Part shown: positions 14,038 through 27,746 of the stretch, piece by piece
Numbering within the stretch: the stretch's first letter is position 1
How the letters are laid out: every line of letters begins with the position of its first letter
Assembly: GCA_905250075.1 (NCBI GenBank)
Contig: CAJNOP010000001.1
Location: 276,553-340,552 of the forward strand
Origin: Rotaria sp. Silwood1
Lineage: Eukaryota > Rotifera > Eurotatoria > Philodinida > Philodinidae
DNA length: 64,000 nt
Direction of reading: 5' to 3'
The notes under the pieces: generated by a model
Databases searched by the model: none
What the model saw: the letters and a program-made list of their open reading frames with translations, nothing else
Told to the model about the DNA's origin: nothing
Made by a program: the position numbers and the translations under genes

Positions 14038-17000
14038 TTACGATACTGATGTTAGACGAAAATCACTGACACTACTTGAACGTTGTAATGGTGATGATTC
14101 TCTATGAGATTTATTCATATCAACAGCACGGATTTGTGAACAAACACGTTCAAGTTCATTAGCTAAGAACATATAATCGAGAAGTTTTCTAAAAATATTC
14201 AAAAACATGTTGTTTTTTTTTGCTCTAAGAATAAAAGTTTTTTTTTTTACTTTGCTAAAATAGAATTTTTTCTTTGTTCTTCTTGTAATTCATCAAATAA
14301 TTGATTTTTACTACGTTCACTAACTGGTGATACAATTGGATGTTCAGCTAATTCAGATGATGATGGACGTTCATTAACATCAGGTTTTATCATTGTCTTT
14401 TAGAAAATTAAAAAAAAAAAGAAAAAATAAGTTTTAAAAAAAAAAGAAAGAATAGAAAATATTTACGAGAAGTAAATCATTAAATACATCAGAACAATGT
14501 TTTATTTGTGGTAATTTTCCATCACGTATACGATCCCATTCATCACCATTTTTAGGAAGTGTACTATTTGTACCCTAAAAAAACAAATACAAATAATCAT
14601 ACCGTACCTTTTTTTGTAATCGGAAGTGTTATGTGAATATGTATAAAATTACATAGTTACTACAGAAATCGACAATATAATATAGAATCTATATTCAATT
14701 TCAATTTAACACAGTGGGAAATTATGTTAATATTCCAAAATTCTCTTATGTGTAAAAGCAATTTTGATATCTGAGGAATGAACGCTCAGAAAACCAAACC
14801 ATTCGAGACTTTTCTACAACTTACTAGTACTCATTAACTGAACATTATCTCTATCGAAATGAGATTTGACATCCAGACAAGTTTCCTCATTGGTTATGTA
14901 TTAAACAAACGTATATAACAATGTTTCATGATTTTCTATTTAAATAACGAGAAAATACACGGTACGCTTGTAAGACCTTAGTGAACAACATCTAACATAT
15001 AGAAAAGAATTTGTGATCATGACCTATTTCTGTAGAAGATCGAACGCTATCAATGAATTTTGGCTATCGGACTCAACATTTACAGAAAGACTATATTTGC
15101 GAATTTTTACTTGAAATTTTGTTCATATAAAGACGCTAATGAGACTACCTTATATAAAAATATTTCATATTTTCGAACAAAATCTTTCCAAGATATGAAG
15201 CTATTCATAGAAAAGTGCTTATATCTTAAAAGTTCCAAATCTTGAAGAGATTTCTTCCAAAAATTATAAAACTTAGTATCTAAACTAATCTAATTGAAAC
15301 ATTCATGGCAACAAATCGTTATATCAAAATTCGAATATATGTGACCTTTCTCTTATTATCCGTCGTCAAAAAGAACTATTCATGCATGACAAAAACAATT
15401 CCTCAATAAAGGAATTTGTTGCTAAAACTTACTAAGCATTTTTTTTTCATTAAAACTTTTCTAATCTTTTTAAAGAATCTATCTCTATTTTATATAATTT
15501 TATAAATTCTTACTGCAACAAATATTGTAAGTGCCAATGAAAAAACATCTGCTTTTGGTAAATATTGATATTTTTGTTGAAGAACTTCTCTTGCTAAATA
15601 TCTTGAATCACCTTCTTCAACAAATGGATCATATATATCAGTAACATGTCCTAAATCACCAATTTTATAAATAATATTTTTTTCTTCAAATAATTCATCA
15701 TTTATTGATATAAATATATTATCAGGTTTAATATCTAAATGAACTAAATTTTTCGAATGTATAAATGCTAAACCATTAGCTATATGTAATAAAATTTTTC
15801 GTAAAACTTTTTCATCCATATAACAATGTCGATGATGATTATCACGTATACGTTCAGCTAAATTTCCACCTAACAAAGAAAAAAAAAACAAAACGAAAAT
15901 TCACACATTCAATATTAAAATTAAGTGTGAATAACACATATGTTTCACATATGTGATTTATAATCTAAATACTCACCATTACAAAATTCACTTTGAATAT
16001 ACATATGATCATCTTCTGCCCATGCTGAGTAATATTGAAGAATATTTGGATGTTTTAGTACAGCTTGTGCACATACTTCTTTCCAAGCAAGCATTCTATT
16101 ATGAAAAGAATAAATTTGTTTTTTTGAAGAGAAATTGGAAATAAATTAATATAACATACTCAAATGAACTACCAGCTATAGGACGTTTTGATTTTTTAAT
16201 TGCATATGCACAACCATCAAGACGATTAACACATAAATAAACATTACCAAATTCACCTGAACCAAGTAATGATTGAGTATGAAATTCTTCATTAAAACGA
16301 TGTACATTACATTGTTTTAATGCTAAACGCTATTTGATAACAAAAAAAAAAACAGAATTAATAAAAAATTTTTGTGAATTTTTTTTTTTTTGTTTTATAA
16401 TACTTTTTTTCTTCGATAATTTTCTTCAAGATTGTCTTCATCAAAAAGTCTAAAAAAATACAACGAAAAAATAATTTTAAATTTTTTTTTTAAATTTTTT
16501 GATTTTTACACTTGTTTTAATGATGAACGTTTACGTTTTTGTGGTTTTTTTCTTTCATTTGTTGAATTTAATGTCATAAACGGATTGACATTACATTCCT
16601 AAATAGAAAATTAAGCTTTTGTATTTTTTTGTTTTTTTATATTCGAATTATCTTACTCGACGTATTGGTACTGGTGTTGATTTATTAAATAATGGTGAAC
16701 AATTTTTTAATGTTTGTCGTTTAAGACGTTTTATTGAAAGATGATTTTCTTGTTGACATACATTAACATCAATCATTTGTAATTTTCGATTTACTGATAA
16801 TGGTGTTTGTTGTAATGTTGTTCTTATAACAACTGTATGATGTGATGATGGTGGTGTACGTGTTGTTAAACGAGCTAATGCTGTTGTTATTATATGATTA
16901 GATGATTTTGAATTTCGTATATGTATATCATTATCAGTAATATCATCATCAACAAATAATTTTCTTGGTCGAAGATATAATGGTGATGATTTATCTGTTG

Positions 17001-17040
17001 AATAATGATGAGATGATGATGATGATGATGATTTAGGCAT
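14038..17040 (-). CDS. WEE1: Wee1-type CDK inhibitory kinase
   Basis: Wee1 phosphorylates the inhibitory tyrosine of CDK1 and holds cells before mitosis. Nine exons join in frame: 17040-16657, 16598-16510, 16449-16404, 16329-16160, 16095-15977, 15869-15514, 14574-14467, 14396-14251, 14188-14038; 522 aa (human 646). The kinase domain starts near residue 180: glycine loop GSGEFG (196-201), lysine in AYAIKKSK (about 218), HLDIKPDN with catalytic Asp about 315, metal-binding loop IGDLGHVT and the Wee1-signature EEGDSRYLA. Family-specific segments include SAWAEDDHMYIQSEFCNGG. The N-terminal 128 residues are Ser-rich and disordered; a VNPF motif in exon 2 resembles the conserved NPF of vertebrate Wee1. 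DLG replaces DFG, as is normal for Wee1. No membrane segment follows the kinase domain, which argues against Myt1. The 938-bp intron 6 holds part of a repeat. Confidence 0.96.
14738..14897. repeat. Partial foldback-family repeat in Wee1 intron 6
   Basis: Resembles the right half of the SKI2 intron 6 element: a CTCTTATGTGTAAAAG block, then ATTATCTCTATCGAAA, then an end AAGTTTCCTCAT. I did not find a matching left arm, so it looks truncated or strongly decayed. Confidence 0.4.
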
Positions 17041-17058
17041 TTTATGATGAATAAATAT

Positions 17059-17060
17059 CT
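17059..17060 (-). promoter_or_regulatory. Candidate spliced-leader acceptor of Wee1
   Basis: Minus-strand TTCTTCAG after a T-rich tract, 18 nt upstream of the Wee1 ATG. Confidence 0.4.
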
Positions 17061-17211
17061 GAAGAAGATTAAAATAATAAATAACTGATGAATAAAAGAT
17101 ATGAAATGAACGTAACGTGAAAAACGATCGACGACTATAAGAACAACGTAGATAGAGAGAAAGAAAACTCTACAGAGAGAATGAATAGGCCGCGGATATT
17201 GAATGAATACG

Positions 17212-17228
17212 ATTGGTTAAATCACGTG
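17212..17228 (-). promoter_or_regulatory. Candidate Wee1 promoter motifs (CCAAT and E-box)
   Basis: On the minus strand an E-box CACGTG (17223-17228) lies next to CCAAT (17212-17216), about 170-190 bp upstream of the Wee1 start, with a small CGCGG patch just beyond. CCAAT boxes are common at cell-cycle promoters in animals; the assignment is inference from motif and position only. Confidence 0.3.
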
Positions 17229-17699
17229 GTAAAATGAAAGAGAGAAAAATAAAAAGAAAGTTGGCTCTATTCTCTATCGGATGATTATGATAAATTTTCA
17301 ATAGAGAGATAAGATAAATTTTGCATGTGACAATACTTCTTTTTTTCTTCTTGGCATTGATTTCAATTCAAAGATTGTGAATGTCATACAATACTATCTA
17401 ATATTTTCATTGTGTAGCGTAATCAGAATAAAAAAGTTCATGCCTTAAGTTTCTTACTATCAAGATATTGAACTTTTATAGTATTTTTAAAATGTATTCT
17501 GTGGTCATAGACAAAAAAAAATGATGCACGAAGTTTTCGACTAGGAAACTTAACGTACAGACAAATCTTAACGAGTATTGTTTTAGATCTTTTTCTCTAC
17601 TTTTATTCTGCAATAAGAGTATCAAATCTACTAGTTTACAATGAGTAATGTAAAAGAAACACGATTATCATAGTTAAATCTTGAGAGAGGAACAGCGAT

Positions 17700-17945
17700 A
17701 AAAACTTATCTTTAAGGTCTATCCCTAAACAGAATTGTAAATAAATTTAAAAAATCAATTTTTGTTTTATCACGATATTCATTTAGAAAAAAAAACTGTA
17801 AGAATGTAGTATCTTCGCTGCAATAAGCTAAAGGGCATCCACTCTTCATAGCTTATGTGTATCTAGATAATGCATATAGTCTAGACTCAAAAACAACTGA
17901 TTACTTGAAGAACTTCCCTCGTCAATCTCGTTGATTAAGACTTCT
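17700..17945. repeat. Partial copy of the ACGAGGGAA foldback family
   Basis: The sequence ends CTTCCCTCGT, reverse complement ACGAGGGAAG, the family terminus. Upstream it shares ATAGTCTAGACTCAAAA with the copy at 60784-61365, and an AAGGTCTATCCCTAAACAGA block with the copy at 51944-52529. The opposite arm was not recognised. Confidence 0.5.
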
Positions 17946-20726
17946 AATGAGGCGAAAAACTTTTATTAGTGCTCTTACAGAAAGCTCTCGCTGCTTTTCA
18001 AAAAAGAAACAAATGTTGATCTCGACAGTCGAAGACTATTTATATTTCAATCTTAACCTATTATGAACATTTGAACAAAAAGAATTTCAAATAGAAATTC
18101 AAAATTTTTTGCCGGTTCGTCTATATGATGTATACAACATCTTATTGGTTAATTGCTTCAGTCGAACACTAATTAGTTTGATCTTACAATGCATAACGTT
18201 ATATCTGGATGAGACTATATATATATATTCTATAGAAATACTATTTTCTCTTTTGCTATTCTTATGAATTGTAAAGTCGTCTGGTAGAGTATTGTGATGT
18301 TTTTTTTTTCTTTGTTAGATAATTAGTCTTATATTTAACATAAATTGATACTTGTTCATTGCCGACAAAGAGTAAAGATCAAAACATTAACTCACACATA
18401 GACAACGAAACAAAAAAAGAAGGGAGTGATGTTTAACCGGAAACATCTTTCACACAGTGTATACTCAATTTTCTCTTTCGTGTCACAAGTTATGTTAGAT
18501 ATATCGACTAATCAGTCCATAAGAGAGCCGACAACACCCATCTAATTGAATGGGTCATCGTTCTGTTTAAATGTTGATATCTCTTTCGTTGTTTTTTTGT
18601 TTTATGAAGCTAATTGTTAACACATTGTTATATATCTACACCGATTTTTCTTTTCTTTGTTAATTAGAGAAAATACAACAACAACAATGTCTAACAAGTT
18701 TTCAAAAATATTTGTTCTTTTAGATTTTTCGTTCATATGTATATACATATATATAACGGATATTGTTCGTTAGAAAAAATGAAAATAACAAAAACAATAA
18801 TTGAGACAAATCTCATCCGCCCATAAATTGTATTCAGGCATGTCACAATATGAGTAGTCTGTCTTAAAAATAGGTCATTTGAAGTATGTGAGAAATTTCA
18901 TAATAGATAGTGACTTTGCTTTTGCTGTTTTTTTTTTTCAATTATAGTAGCTTAACAATTTCTAGACAGTTGTTTGAGTATTGCCTGTCTTAATAGTAAG
19001 CCGTTAGATGAAAAATGTGTACTAATGTCAAAGAAAGTTGATTAATATTGTAAAAATTATTTGTCTGGAAAGGTGAATGAAAATTATCGAAAAAAAAAAA
19101 AACATCAATGATATGATTCAAATGAGAAGAGAACTGTTGATCTTGTTGTAATTGTCTATCACAAGTTGAACAATGATGCGCTCAAGTTATACAATAGAAG
19201 AAAATAAAGAAAAAGACGTTTATTTTATTGACATCTAAAAATATCGTTTGATGTTTGTAATAATATCCATAGATTTCAACTTCAATTAAATGACAAGAAA
19301 TATTATGTTGATCATAGATCATCAAAATGGATGCTTTGATAGGAATGTATAAATTTTATTTTTATGTCCCATTAGTCTGCAATAATACTTAATTAGAAGT
19401 AATAGAAATACTCTTAATAATGATGTTGTATATATCACTTCGAATCAATCATTATATTTATTATAAATAGTTTGATTTAAGATATGAATTAATCTCATGT
19501 TGTCTATTTCATAGAAAAAAATCATGAACAATACAAGTATAATGAAACTTGCATTAGTACCTATGTTCTTCCCCCTAATCTTAGACATTGTTATTACAGT
19601 TCCCAATGATTATTATTACCTCTTCTAAATGGAAACATGTGTATTTTTTTTTTCGTTTGTTCGCTTCATAATTTCTTGCTACTGTACTAAAACTGTTGTT
19701 CGTTCCTTTTAAATTTATTCCAATTAGCACTTTTCTTGTGTGAGTATTTACTTTTCGTTGAAGTGGAGATCCTTATACTGACCCATACTACATATTTGCT
19801 GATTTCTCTTTTTCCAAATAATCAATGAAACGTAAATTCTCATACAAGAAAAGAACTAATTTGAATATATTTTTTATGTAATCAATGGGCAGTAAATCGC
19901 ATGACAAACTCAGGAATGAAGTGACAGCCACTTTTCCCTTTTGAAATTCATGTTGACTATATCCTAAGTATCATTGTATTTCTTTGAGATTTACGGCGCA
20001 ATATAGTATGTATTTCTTACTATTTCAAAGTTGTAGTGTTTATATTCAAAAATAAACGATTCAAGAGTAGGATAATAACTTATGTGTATATATGCTCTAC
20101 GTAGTGTTATTATTTGTATTAAATATTCTTTGTCTTCTTCGATATAACTTCTGTTCTTCTCAGATAGCTGTTAAGCGTTTGTAGAGTTTAGTGTTGAAAT
20201 AACTAACGATCGGTCATGCTGACATAGTTCATTAGTGCTCGTTTTTCTCGATAATCATGGTTTCTTTTGCAAATTTATACAATGCTATCGATAACAACAG
20301 TCACAGATGATCAAAGCTATTTTAACATTACAGTTGATACAACCATATCTTCAAAGTACTAGATGTGAAAGTCATCTGAATGAACTATTTATGATGCATG
20401 TGTATTCCATGATTGAGATTAATATCGAATAACTCATCAACAACTCCTCGACAAAAAAAATAGAAAAGCTAAAAATTCCAGATACTTGGTTTCTTAGTTG
20501 TTTTTTGTTTTCATAAACCGCAGCATGTATTGGAACAGTTGATAATAGAAAAATCATCACGAAAACCGCCTATAAATTTTTGTCATCTACCATCCTCTTC
20601 AGCGTTTTCTGTATTCGCCACTTATTACAATGTCGTATATTAAATGAAATATTTCATTAATTAATGATAACAACGGTGATAATGGTTCATGACAATATGG
20701 ATCAGCTGAAAAATCAAATATTTCAC

Positions 20727-21349
20727 TTACGAGGGAACCTATCCAACTGATAACCTTCGTTTGAGTTCATATTTTGCCCATAAGTAGGACCCAGTAAGAC
20801 TAGACAAAGCCTAAAAGAATAAGTGCCATTAGGTCTTCCATCCAAAGTTATAGTTATTTTACTGAAATTTTAGCCTACGACAAGGTATGTACAGAAAAAT
20901 CGAATGACGATATTTCGACTTGAAATTTTGTCCATAGATAGGTCTACTTGTAACTAGAATGTTCTGGAAATTTCAGCTGAAAAGAATGTTCCCTTCATGA
21001 GATATTGCATTTCTAAAAAAACATGAGATTGTCGAATCTATGTGGGATATAAGTGATTTTTGGAAATGCAATATCTCATGAAGGGAACATTCTTTTCAGC
21101 TGAAATTTTCGGAACATTCTAGTTACAAGTAGACCTATCTATGGACAAAATTTCAAGTCGAAATATCGTCATTCGACTCTTCTATACATACCTTGTCCTA
21201 GGCTACAATTTCAGTAAAACAACTATAACTTTGGATGGAAACACCTAATGGAACTTATTCTTTTAGGCTTTGTCTAATCTCACTGGATCCTACTTATGGG
21301 CAAAATATAACGTCAAACGAAGGTTATCAGTTGTATAGGTTCCGTCGTT
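20727..21349. repeat. Near-perfect long foldback repeat
   Basis: Two inverted arms of about 290 bp (20727-21018 and 21057-21349) surround a loop of under 40 bp; by eye they agree at roughly 93% of positions, and the inner 150 bp are almost identical. The left end is TTACGAGGGAACC and the right end, reversed, ACGACGGAACC. No ORF. The high match between arms suggests a young copy or arm homogenisation. A transcript would fold into a long double-stranded hairpin. Confidence 0.9.
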
Positions 21350-22367
21350 AGTTTGTATATTCAATATTTGAGAACGAGAAAAAAGAAATAGAAGAATATT
21401 CAAATGATTATCACAATAAAAGTGTTAAACGAAAATCCAAAAAATTTGACTCAATAAAACTTGATAACTCATATTTAGGTAAATTATACAGCAAGTTTCA
21501 TCAAATTTGCATACACGGAGACTAAAACAATCGTACAGAACTTTGTGAATTAAAGCGAAGTTTTATATTAATCAAATACTCATATGAAGAGCACAAAGAA
21601 TAATCTCTAGTTACTGAAAAAAAAATGGTAAAGAAGTTTATATTCCAAATCCATTTTTGTTTTCGTTTGATCGTAAAATATATAACATCTCCTATAGATA
21701 AACACTTTTCAAAAGTCCCAATACTGTTCATGTAAGAGAAATTTCACCATATGTTAAAATTAATCCATGAGAATACTTTGTTTTTAAGTCACTAACGACT
21801 GTTTGCCTCATGTCATTGATCCGATAGCATGCTGGCTAAGTTATGACATACACCTATCCTCGTTGCTACTATGTCTTCAGTTAGTATGTGAAAAAATTTC
21901 AAGTAATTGCACGTAAGAACTCTGGATCCAGTCAGCCTTTTATTCAATGCTGCAACTAGTATTAGTTGTAGAGAAAATATCAAACAAACTAATCTGCTAC
22001 TAGGCAGCATTCCATAGAACAAAATAGCCGACAAGCACCATGTATTCTTCTTTCTGTCTACTTTGTTGTTTCTATTTATTCTTTAAACAACGTATACCAT
22101 ATGCTGTCGATATTTCCTTTAGTCATATCTACATATGTTTGATTAAACAATACTTTCGGTAACCATGACATTTTAAAGTCAAGGTCATATTAAAAAGAAA
22201 ATGCAAGCTAATATCAATACTATACATATATGAATGGCATATGTTTTTCAATTGTGAATATCATAATTCGTTTATTATAGAACTTCACACTTTCTTACGA
22301 CCTCTGTTATATTAGTTTTTGATTTGAGAAATAGTATGTTGTTTTCTTTGATGAGTCACCAAGTCAT

Positions 22368-22413
22368 CAGACCGATCGGTTTGTCGGTCGTCCAACCGGG
22401 CGCGTCGATTCTG
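22368..22413. promoter_or_regulatory. GC-rich motif upstream of CNOT3
   Basis: A short GC-rich block in very AT-rich DNA, with the palindrome CCGATCGG and repeated CGGT/CGTC elements, about 240-285 bp upstream of the CNOT3 start. It could be a promoter element; no known factor site is claimed. Confidence 0.25.
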
Positions 22414-22654
22414 CATAAGCATTTATGTTTTTTTTTTTTTGTTTTGTTTATTTATTTCATCGTTTTTCAGAATTGTCTATTGTGGTAAAAAGAAAACAAA
22501 TTAAAAAAAAATTAATGTTATTCATTTATTATAGATAAAAATAAAATATTGAAATTAACTATCAAGCGAATTTCAAGAAACATACATTTTTTTTATTGAT
22601 CTTGTTCTATGTTTCATTTTTCATTATTACACAAAATAAATTCAAAAATTTACA

Positions 22655-25600
22655 ATGGGCGATAGGAGAAAACTACACGGTACAAATGTTTTATTGAAAT
22701 ATTGACATTATAATTAGAAAATTTTTGATGTTTATTTGTTTGTAGGAGAAATTGAACGTTGCCTTAAAAAAGTAACGGAAGGTGTGGATACATTTGATGA
22801 TATTTGGCAAAAGGTAGATAAAAAGCAAAACAAAAACATTCTTATTTCATATTTCTTACAAAATTAAATTTAATATAGGTTCATTCAGCACCAAATCATA
22901 ATCAAAAAGATCGATATGAACAAGAATTAAAAAAAGAAATAAAAAAATTACAACGTTTACGTGATCAAATTAAAGTATGGATGTCATCAACAGAAATCAA
23001 AGACAAAAAACAATTACAAGAAGCAAGAAAAAATATCGAACAAGTTTGTTAATATAACAAAAAATTAATTTAATTATTTATATGTTATTTTTTTTTTGTA
23101 TTTTTAGAAAATGGAAAAATTTAAAATTGTTGAACGAGAAACTAAAACAAAAGCTTATAGTAAAGAAGGTTTAGGTGCAGGACAAAAACTTGATCCACAA
23201 GAAAAAGAAAAAGAAGAATGTACTCAATGGATAACGGTAGATTAGAATTTCGATTCTTCTTTATTCAATAAAAAAAAAAAAAACAAAACACAAATAAACT
23301 TATTTTTTCTCAGGAATCCATACATGAATTGAATATTCAAATTGATAAATTTGAAGCAGACATTGAAACAGTATCTGCATCATTAAAGAAGAAAAAATCT
23401 GACAAGGATGTAAGTTTATTCAAAATTTATTTACACTTACAAATAATAAAAACATTACATAGACATGGCAAACTATTCGATGTTATAAATAACGTCCTAT
23501 ATTTCATTTTTACTTTGATAAAAGTTATAAACATGTAATAAAGTTTTACAATAGAAAGATGTGATTATTACATAGATAGGATCGAATCGAACTCATCTCT
23601 GCTTTATTAATTGTTCACTTAAATATCATCAAATTTTCTTGAAAAAAAAAACAGTATTATCAAATTTTTTTAGTATACAGGAAAAAATGGATGTTAAATT
23701 CTATACGAATTATTATCAAACAGTGTACTGAAAAATAAGAATACCATTTTGGATAGTACAGACTTTATTAAACTAATATGAATCTTTATTTACAATAGAA
23801 AAAGCCAAATATAGGCTCATTACATGATAACAAACATTATTTTTATTGTTGAAATTTTTGTACAGTGCGACGAGTCTAAATATATGATTAACAAATACGA
23901 GGATAAATAGTTTTCGATATGGATGATTGCTTTTAGTATATTAGGATGAAATTATGTAGAAAAAAAAACAACCGAAATCATTCTATCGAGTGAATCAAAA
24001 AACAGATGTGAAATGAAACGATCATGACTCTTAAATGATTCAACCCATACACATGAGCATTTCATAGGATATTCTCAAAGGTTTTATTTCATCCGTAAGT
24101 ATTGTTTCAAATAATCGACATCAACTCTAAGTAATGAAACTATGTAAATCAAGCTTGTTCTGAGATCATTCTGATCTATTTTGAGGTTATAATGTGCCTA
24201 AAACAAGCATTATACATTGGTTTTCTATAAATGCTTTGAAACACTTGATTTCATGATTATGTGGATCGCTTGAATCATTTGAGAGTTATTTCAATTGTAT
24301 TTCACGTCTAAATTTTGAAATATTCTGAACATTCATGAGACTATATAATGATAAGTAGAATATGTTAGAATATAGATTGTTCTATGACTATGTTTTGTTT
24401 TCCCAATATCAATATAAACGAATCTAAAAATTAATTATCTTTTTAGAAATTAGAACGTCTTGAGGAAACAAAACATTCAATTGAAAGACATAAATTTCAT
24501 ATTGAATCACTTGAAAAAATTCTACGTGCTATTGATAATGATGCACTTGATCTTAAACCAATACATAATTTACGTGCCGATATTGAATATTATATAGAAT
24601 CAAATCAAGAATCAGATTTTAAAGAAAATGAATTAATGTATGAAGAAATTGATATGGATAATTTAACAACAATAATGGCACCAGTTATAGCTGTACCAAT
24701 AACACAATCTCATCCTTCATCATTATCAAATGGTAATAGTAATAGTTTAAATTCAAATACATCAACACTAATCGATCTAAGTACACCAACATTAAATTTA
24801 CATTCACATTCATCAACAAATAATATGTAAAAATTAAATTAGATCTTTTTAAATCTAATTTATTTTTTATTATTGAATAGATCTGAACGTACAACAACAT
24901 TTTTTACAAATTCAAATCATGGTGATAATGAATCAGCTATAAGTTTAACAACACCATCATCAACACAACCAAGTTCACCAACTGCTAGTCCAGCTATATC
25001 AACAACTGATGATAGAAAACGAAATAAATCAGAATCTGAAGATAATCAAACACAACGGAATCGGTATTCAATTGAAAAAAAAAACTTCTATCTTTTCTTT
25101 TTTGTTTTTTTTATTATTGTTAATAATTTAATTTTCAATAATCATGTAGAACGAATTCAGGTGCCAATAGTTCAACAACAAATGTTATTCATGGATCTTC
25201 ACCAAAAAATCCAATATTACATCAACAATCTTCAATAACAAAAACACCAACATCTGTATTATCGGCAAGTGTACCCACACATTTCACTTATCCAACGACA
25301 ACAACAACTCAACCTGTTTTACAATATTCAACAATTGTTTCACAAAATACAATACCATCAACACCAACAAGTAGTAGTTCAGCATCTAAACAACAAAATA
25401 TATTTTCACCACAAACAAAACAAATGTCAAGACAAACATCAATAAATAATAATGATTCAACAGTAACTACAACTTCAAGTCAATCAATACCATCATCATC
25501 AACGACAACAACAATATCAAATAGTTCTCATCCACCTTCATTAGTAACAAATAATGATCGTACTGGTATAATTTTTGTTATTTATTCAATGAAAATCTAT

Positions 25601-27703
25601 TCTGCATTTGAATGAGAGTAAAATCATTAATGATCTTGTAAGCTCTATGAATTAGATGTATACAGGACTATCCTATTCTTCAGGGTAGAATAGGGCAAGA
25701 GTTATAAAAAAGTTTTTCGCCTGTCCGACACTCGCAATAACTTTCACAATGGAAGGAGCTACAAATTTGAAGGAATTGATGAATAGATGCTATGACAATT
25801 AGTCATCATGTAGCATTGATTGCATGTTTCACGGAAGCATAGTTCTTATTTTACTTCCTGCAAATCTTCATTTGCAAGTATGTGAAAAATGAAGACTTAC
25901 TCCATGAAATGATATACTCTTGCTATTGGACTGTAATTCAATACTGACATTCATATTTTGAGTTTTATCGAAATGTTATGCAGCGACGAAAACTAAAGGA
26001 AATAGAAGCTAAACATTCATATGTAACTTAAATACATTATTAGCTATTGTTACCATAATACTAGGAGATTTTTTTCTGATTTTATATTCCAATATTGCAA
26101 TTAATTTTACGGTACGACTAATTATCAAATAGTCAAATGTTATACATTCGAAGATAGTCTATCTAGCAATAAGTGACTAAGAAAAGCTATCTTTTAAAAT
26201 TTAGCAGACAACAGCTCGAAATTTTCACAAGTACACAACGTAAAAATTAGGGAGAAGATAGTGCTTTCTATATCACAAGACCTATGGATACAGAGTACAA
26301 AAATAAAAAGCTTCTGCTATCGAAAACAAAAGAGTGCGGAATTAGAAAATTTTTCTTAATCAATACGAAAAAAAGTTTACTAAAGTGTCTTTTCTTAGGA
26401 TCAATGTTACAACATCATATAATGTTTGATTAAATCTTTTTTTTAATCGAATGAATTAATAATAATTTTCTTTTTCTTTTTTTCTCGTTTTTGTTCAAAG
26501 GTTTATTGAATCAACAGATTCTTAATAATATATCACAAATAAATCCATCATCTTCAACAACATCATCATCAACAATAACATTAGCTAATGGTACAATAAT
26601 TCCATCATCATTATATTCAGGTTCAGGACCAACATTATCAACTTCAAACATTCCTCTTGACTTATTATCAACAACTAATATTGATTCAACAATTAACTCT
26701 CAACAATCTTCATTACTTTCTCGTACAATATCCGATAATGATCGTTCAACGAATCCACCATCAACATCATTAATGACTAATGGTTCGTCAGATGGACATT
26801 CATTACTTGATACAAATACTTTTCCAAATCTATCAACAATCAATACAGGACTATCATCATCATCAACAACAACAACAACCACATCAGCAGTACCCATAAC
26901 AACATCATCATCATTTCTAACAAATAATAATTCAAATGATTTAACATCAACAAATAATAGTGTTATTGGTCATTTACCAGATCATCATACATTTCGATAT
27001 TTAGCATCACCATCAAATCAACAATCTATTCAAACAAATCGTGTTCCATTAACACCAGCAGAATTACGAATGCTTAATAGATTAAATTCAGCTTATGCAA
27101 AATTACCATCATTATTAGAATCTGAACGACAAAGGTTTTCTTTTTTTTCTTTCTTTATTTTTTTTATTAATAACAATTTATTTTTGATTTTTTGTAGAAC
27201 AAATGCGAATCGTATTTATGGACGAAGTCCACTTGGACATTCGCAAATGATTCCATATTATCCTCAAACACCACCAGCAGGTTCTGATACACCAGAATTT
27301 TATTATCGTTTAGCACCAGATACATTATTCTTTGTTTTTTATTATATGGAAGTAAGAAAAATAAATATTTAATTTTGAAATTTTTTATTTTTCGTTGTTT
27401 GTTTTTTTATTTTCTAAGGGAAGTCGTGCACAATATTTAGCTGCTAAAGCATTAAAACGACAATCATGGCGTTTTCATACAAAACATATGATGTGGTTTC
27501 AACGACATGAAGAACCAAAAACAATAACAGATGATTATGAACAAGTAAAATGAATTTTTATTCTTTTGAATAATTATTAAATTGTGATATTTTGTTTTAT
27601 TTTTCAGGGTACATATATATTTTTTGATTATGAACGATGGCAAACACGTAAACGAGACAATTTTATATTTGAATATAAATTTTTGGAAGATCGCGAATTT
27701 TAA
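22655..27703 (+). CDS. CNOT3: CCR4-NOT transcription complex subunit 3
   Basis: CNOT3 is a scaffold subunit of the CCR4-NOT deadenylase, which shortens poly(A) tails. Twelve exons join in frame: 22655-22679, 22746-22813, 22879-23043, 23108-23236, 23314-23409, 24447-24826, 24881-25063, 25150-25565, 26501-27134, 27198-27351, 27419-27544, 27608-27703; 662 aa (human 753). The N-terminal Not3 coiled-coil domain (about 1-230) contains [19 protein letters not shown] and [17 protein letters not shown] Ser/Thr/Asn/Gln-rich linker of about 270 residues follows. The C-terminal NOT box has [20 protein letters not shown], then [19 protein letters not shown] and [11 protein letters not shown] at the end. 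CNOT2/3/5 family members share the NOT box; the N-terminal domain makes this CNOT3 (yeast Not3/Not5). Introns 5 (1037 bp) and 8 (935 bp) are long. Confidence 0.96.
24005..24315. repeat. Degenerate foldback repeat in CNOT3 intron 5
   Basis: Inverted blocks match with gaps: ACTCTTAAATGATTCAA (near 24027) against ACTCTCAAATGATTCAA on the other strand (near 24270-24287), flanked outside by GATGTGAAAT against GACGTGAAAT. Arms are diverged, indicating an old copy. The ACGAGGGAA terminus was not found. Confidence 0.55.
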
Positions 27704-27740
27704 GTTTATGTTTATTGTACATAGAAGAAGAGTAAAAGAA

Positions 27741-27746
27741 AATAAA
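27741..27746 (+). promoter_or_regulatory. Candidate poly(A) signal of CNOT3
   Basis: AATAAA 37 nt after the CNOT3 stop codon. Confidence 0.5.

Larger units (their letters stand above)
17041..22654. other. Divergent intergenic region between Wee1 and CNOT3
   Basis: About 5.6 kb without a recognisable gene. It holds the Wee1 promoter (left), a partial foldback-family repeat (about 17700-17945), a nearly intact foldback repeat (20727-21349) and a GC-rich motif close to CNOT3 (22368-22413). The remainder is AT-rich sequence with short (TA)n runs; two small minus-strand ORFs (20372-20560, 21813-22034) have no support. Confidence 0.6.

Noticed and set aside
14038-17040. Assignment of the kinase as Myt1
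   Set aside because: Residues such as SAWAEDDHMYIQ and EEGDSRYLA match Wee1, and no transmembrane segment follows the kinase domain.
21813-22034. 73-codon minus-strand ORF with a hydrophobic start
   Set aside because: Looks signal-peptide-like but has no further support and lies in a spacer; chance length for this composition.
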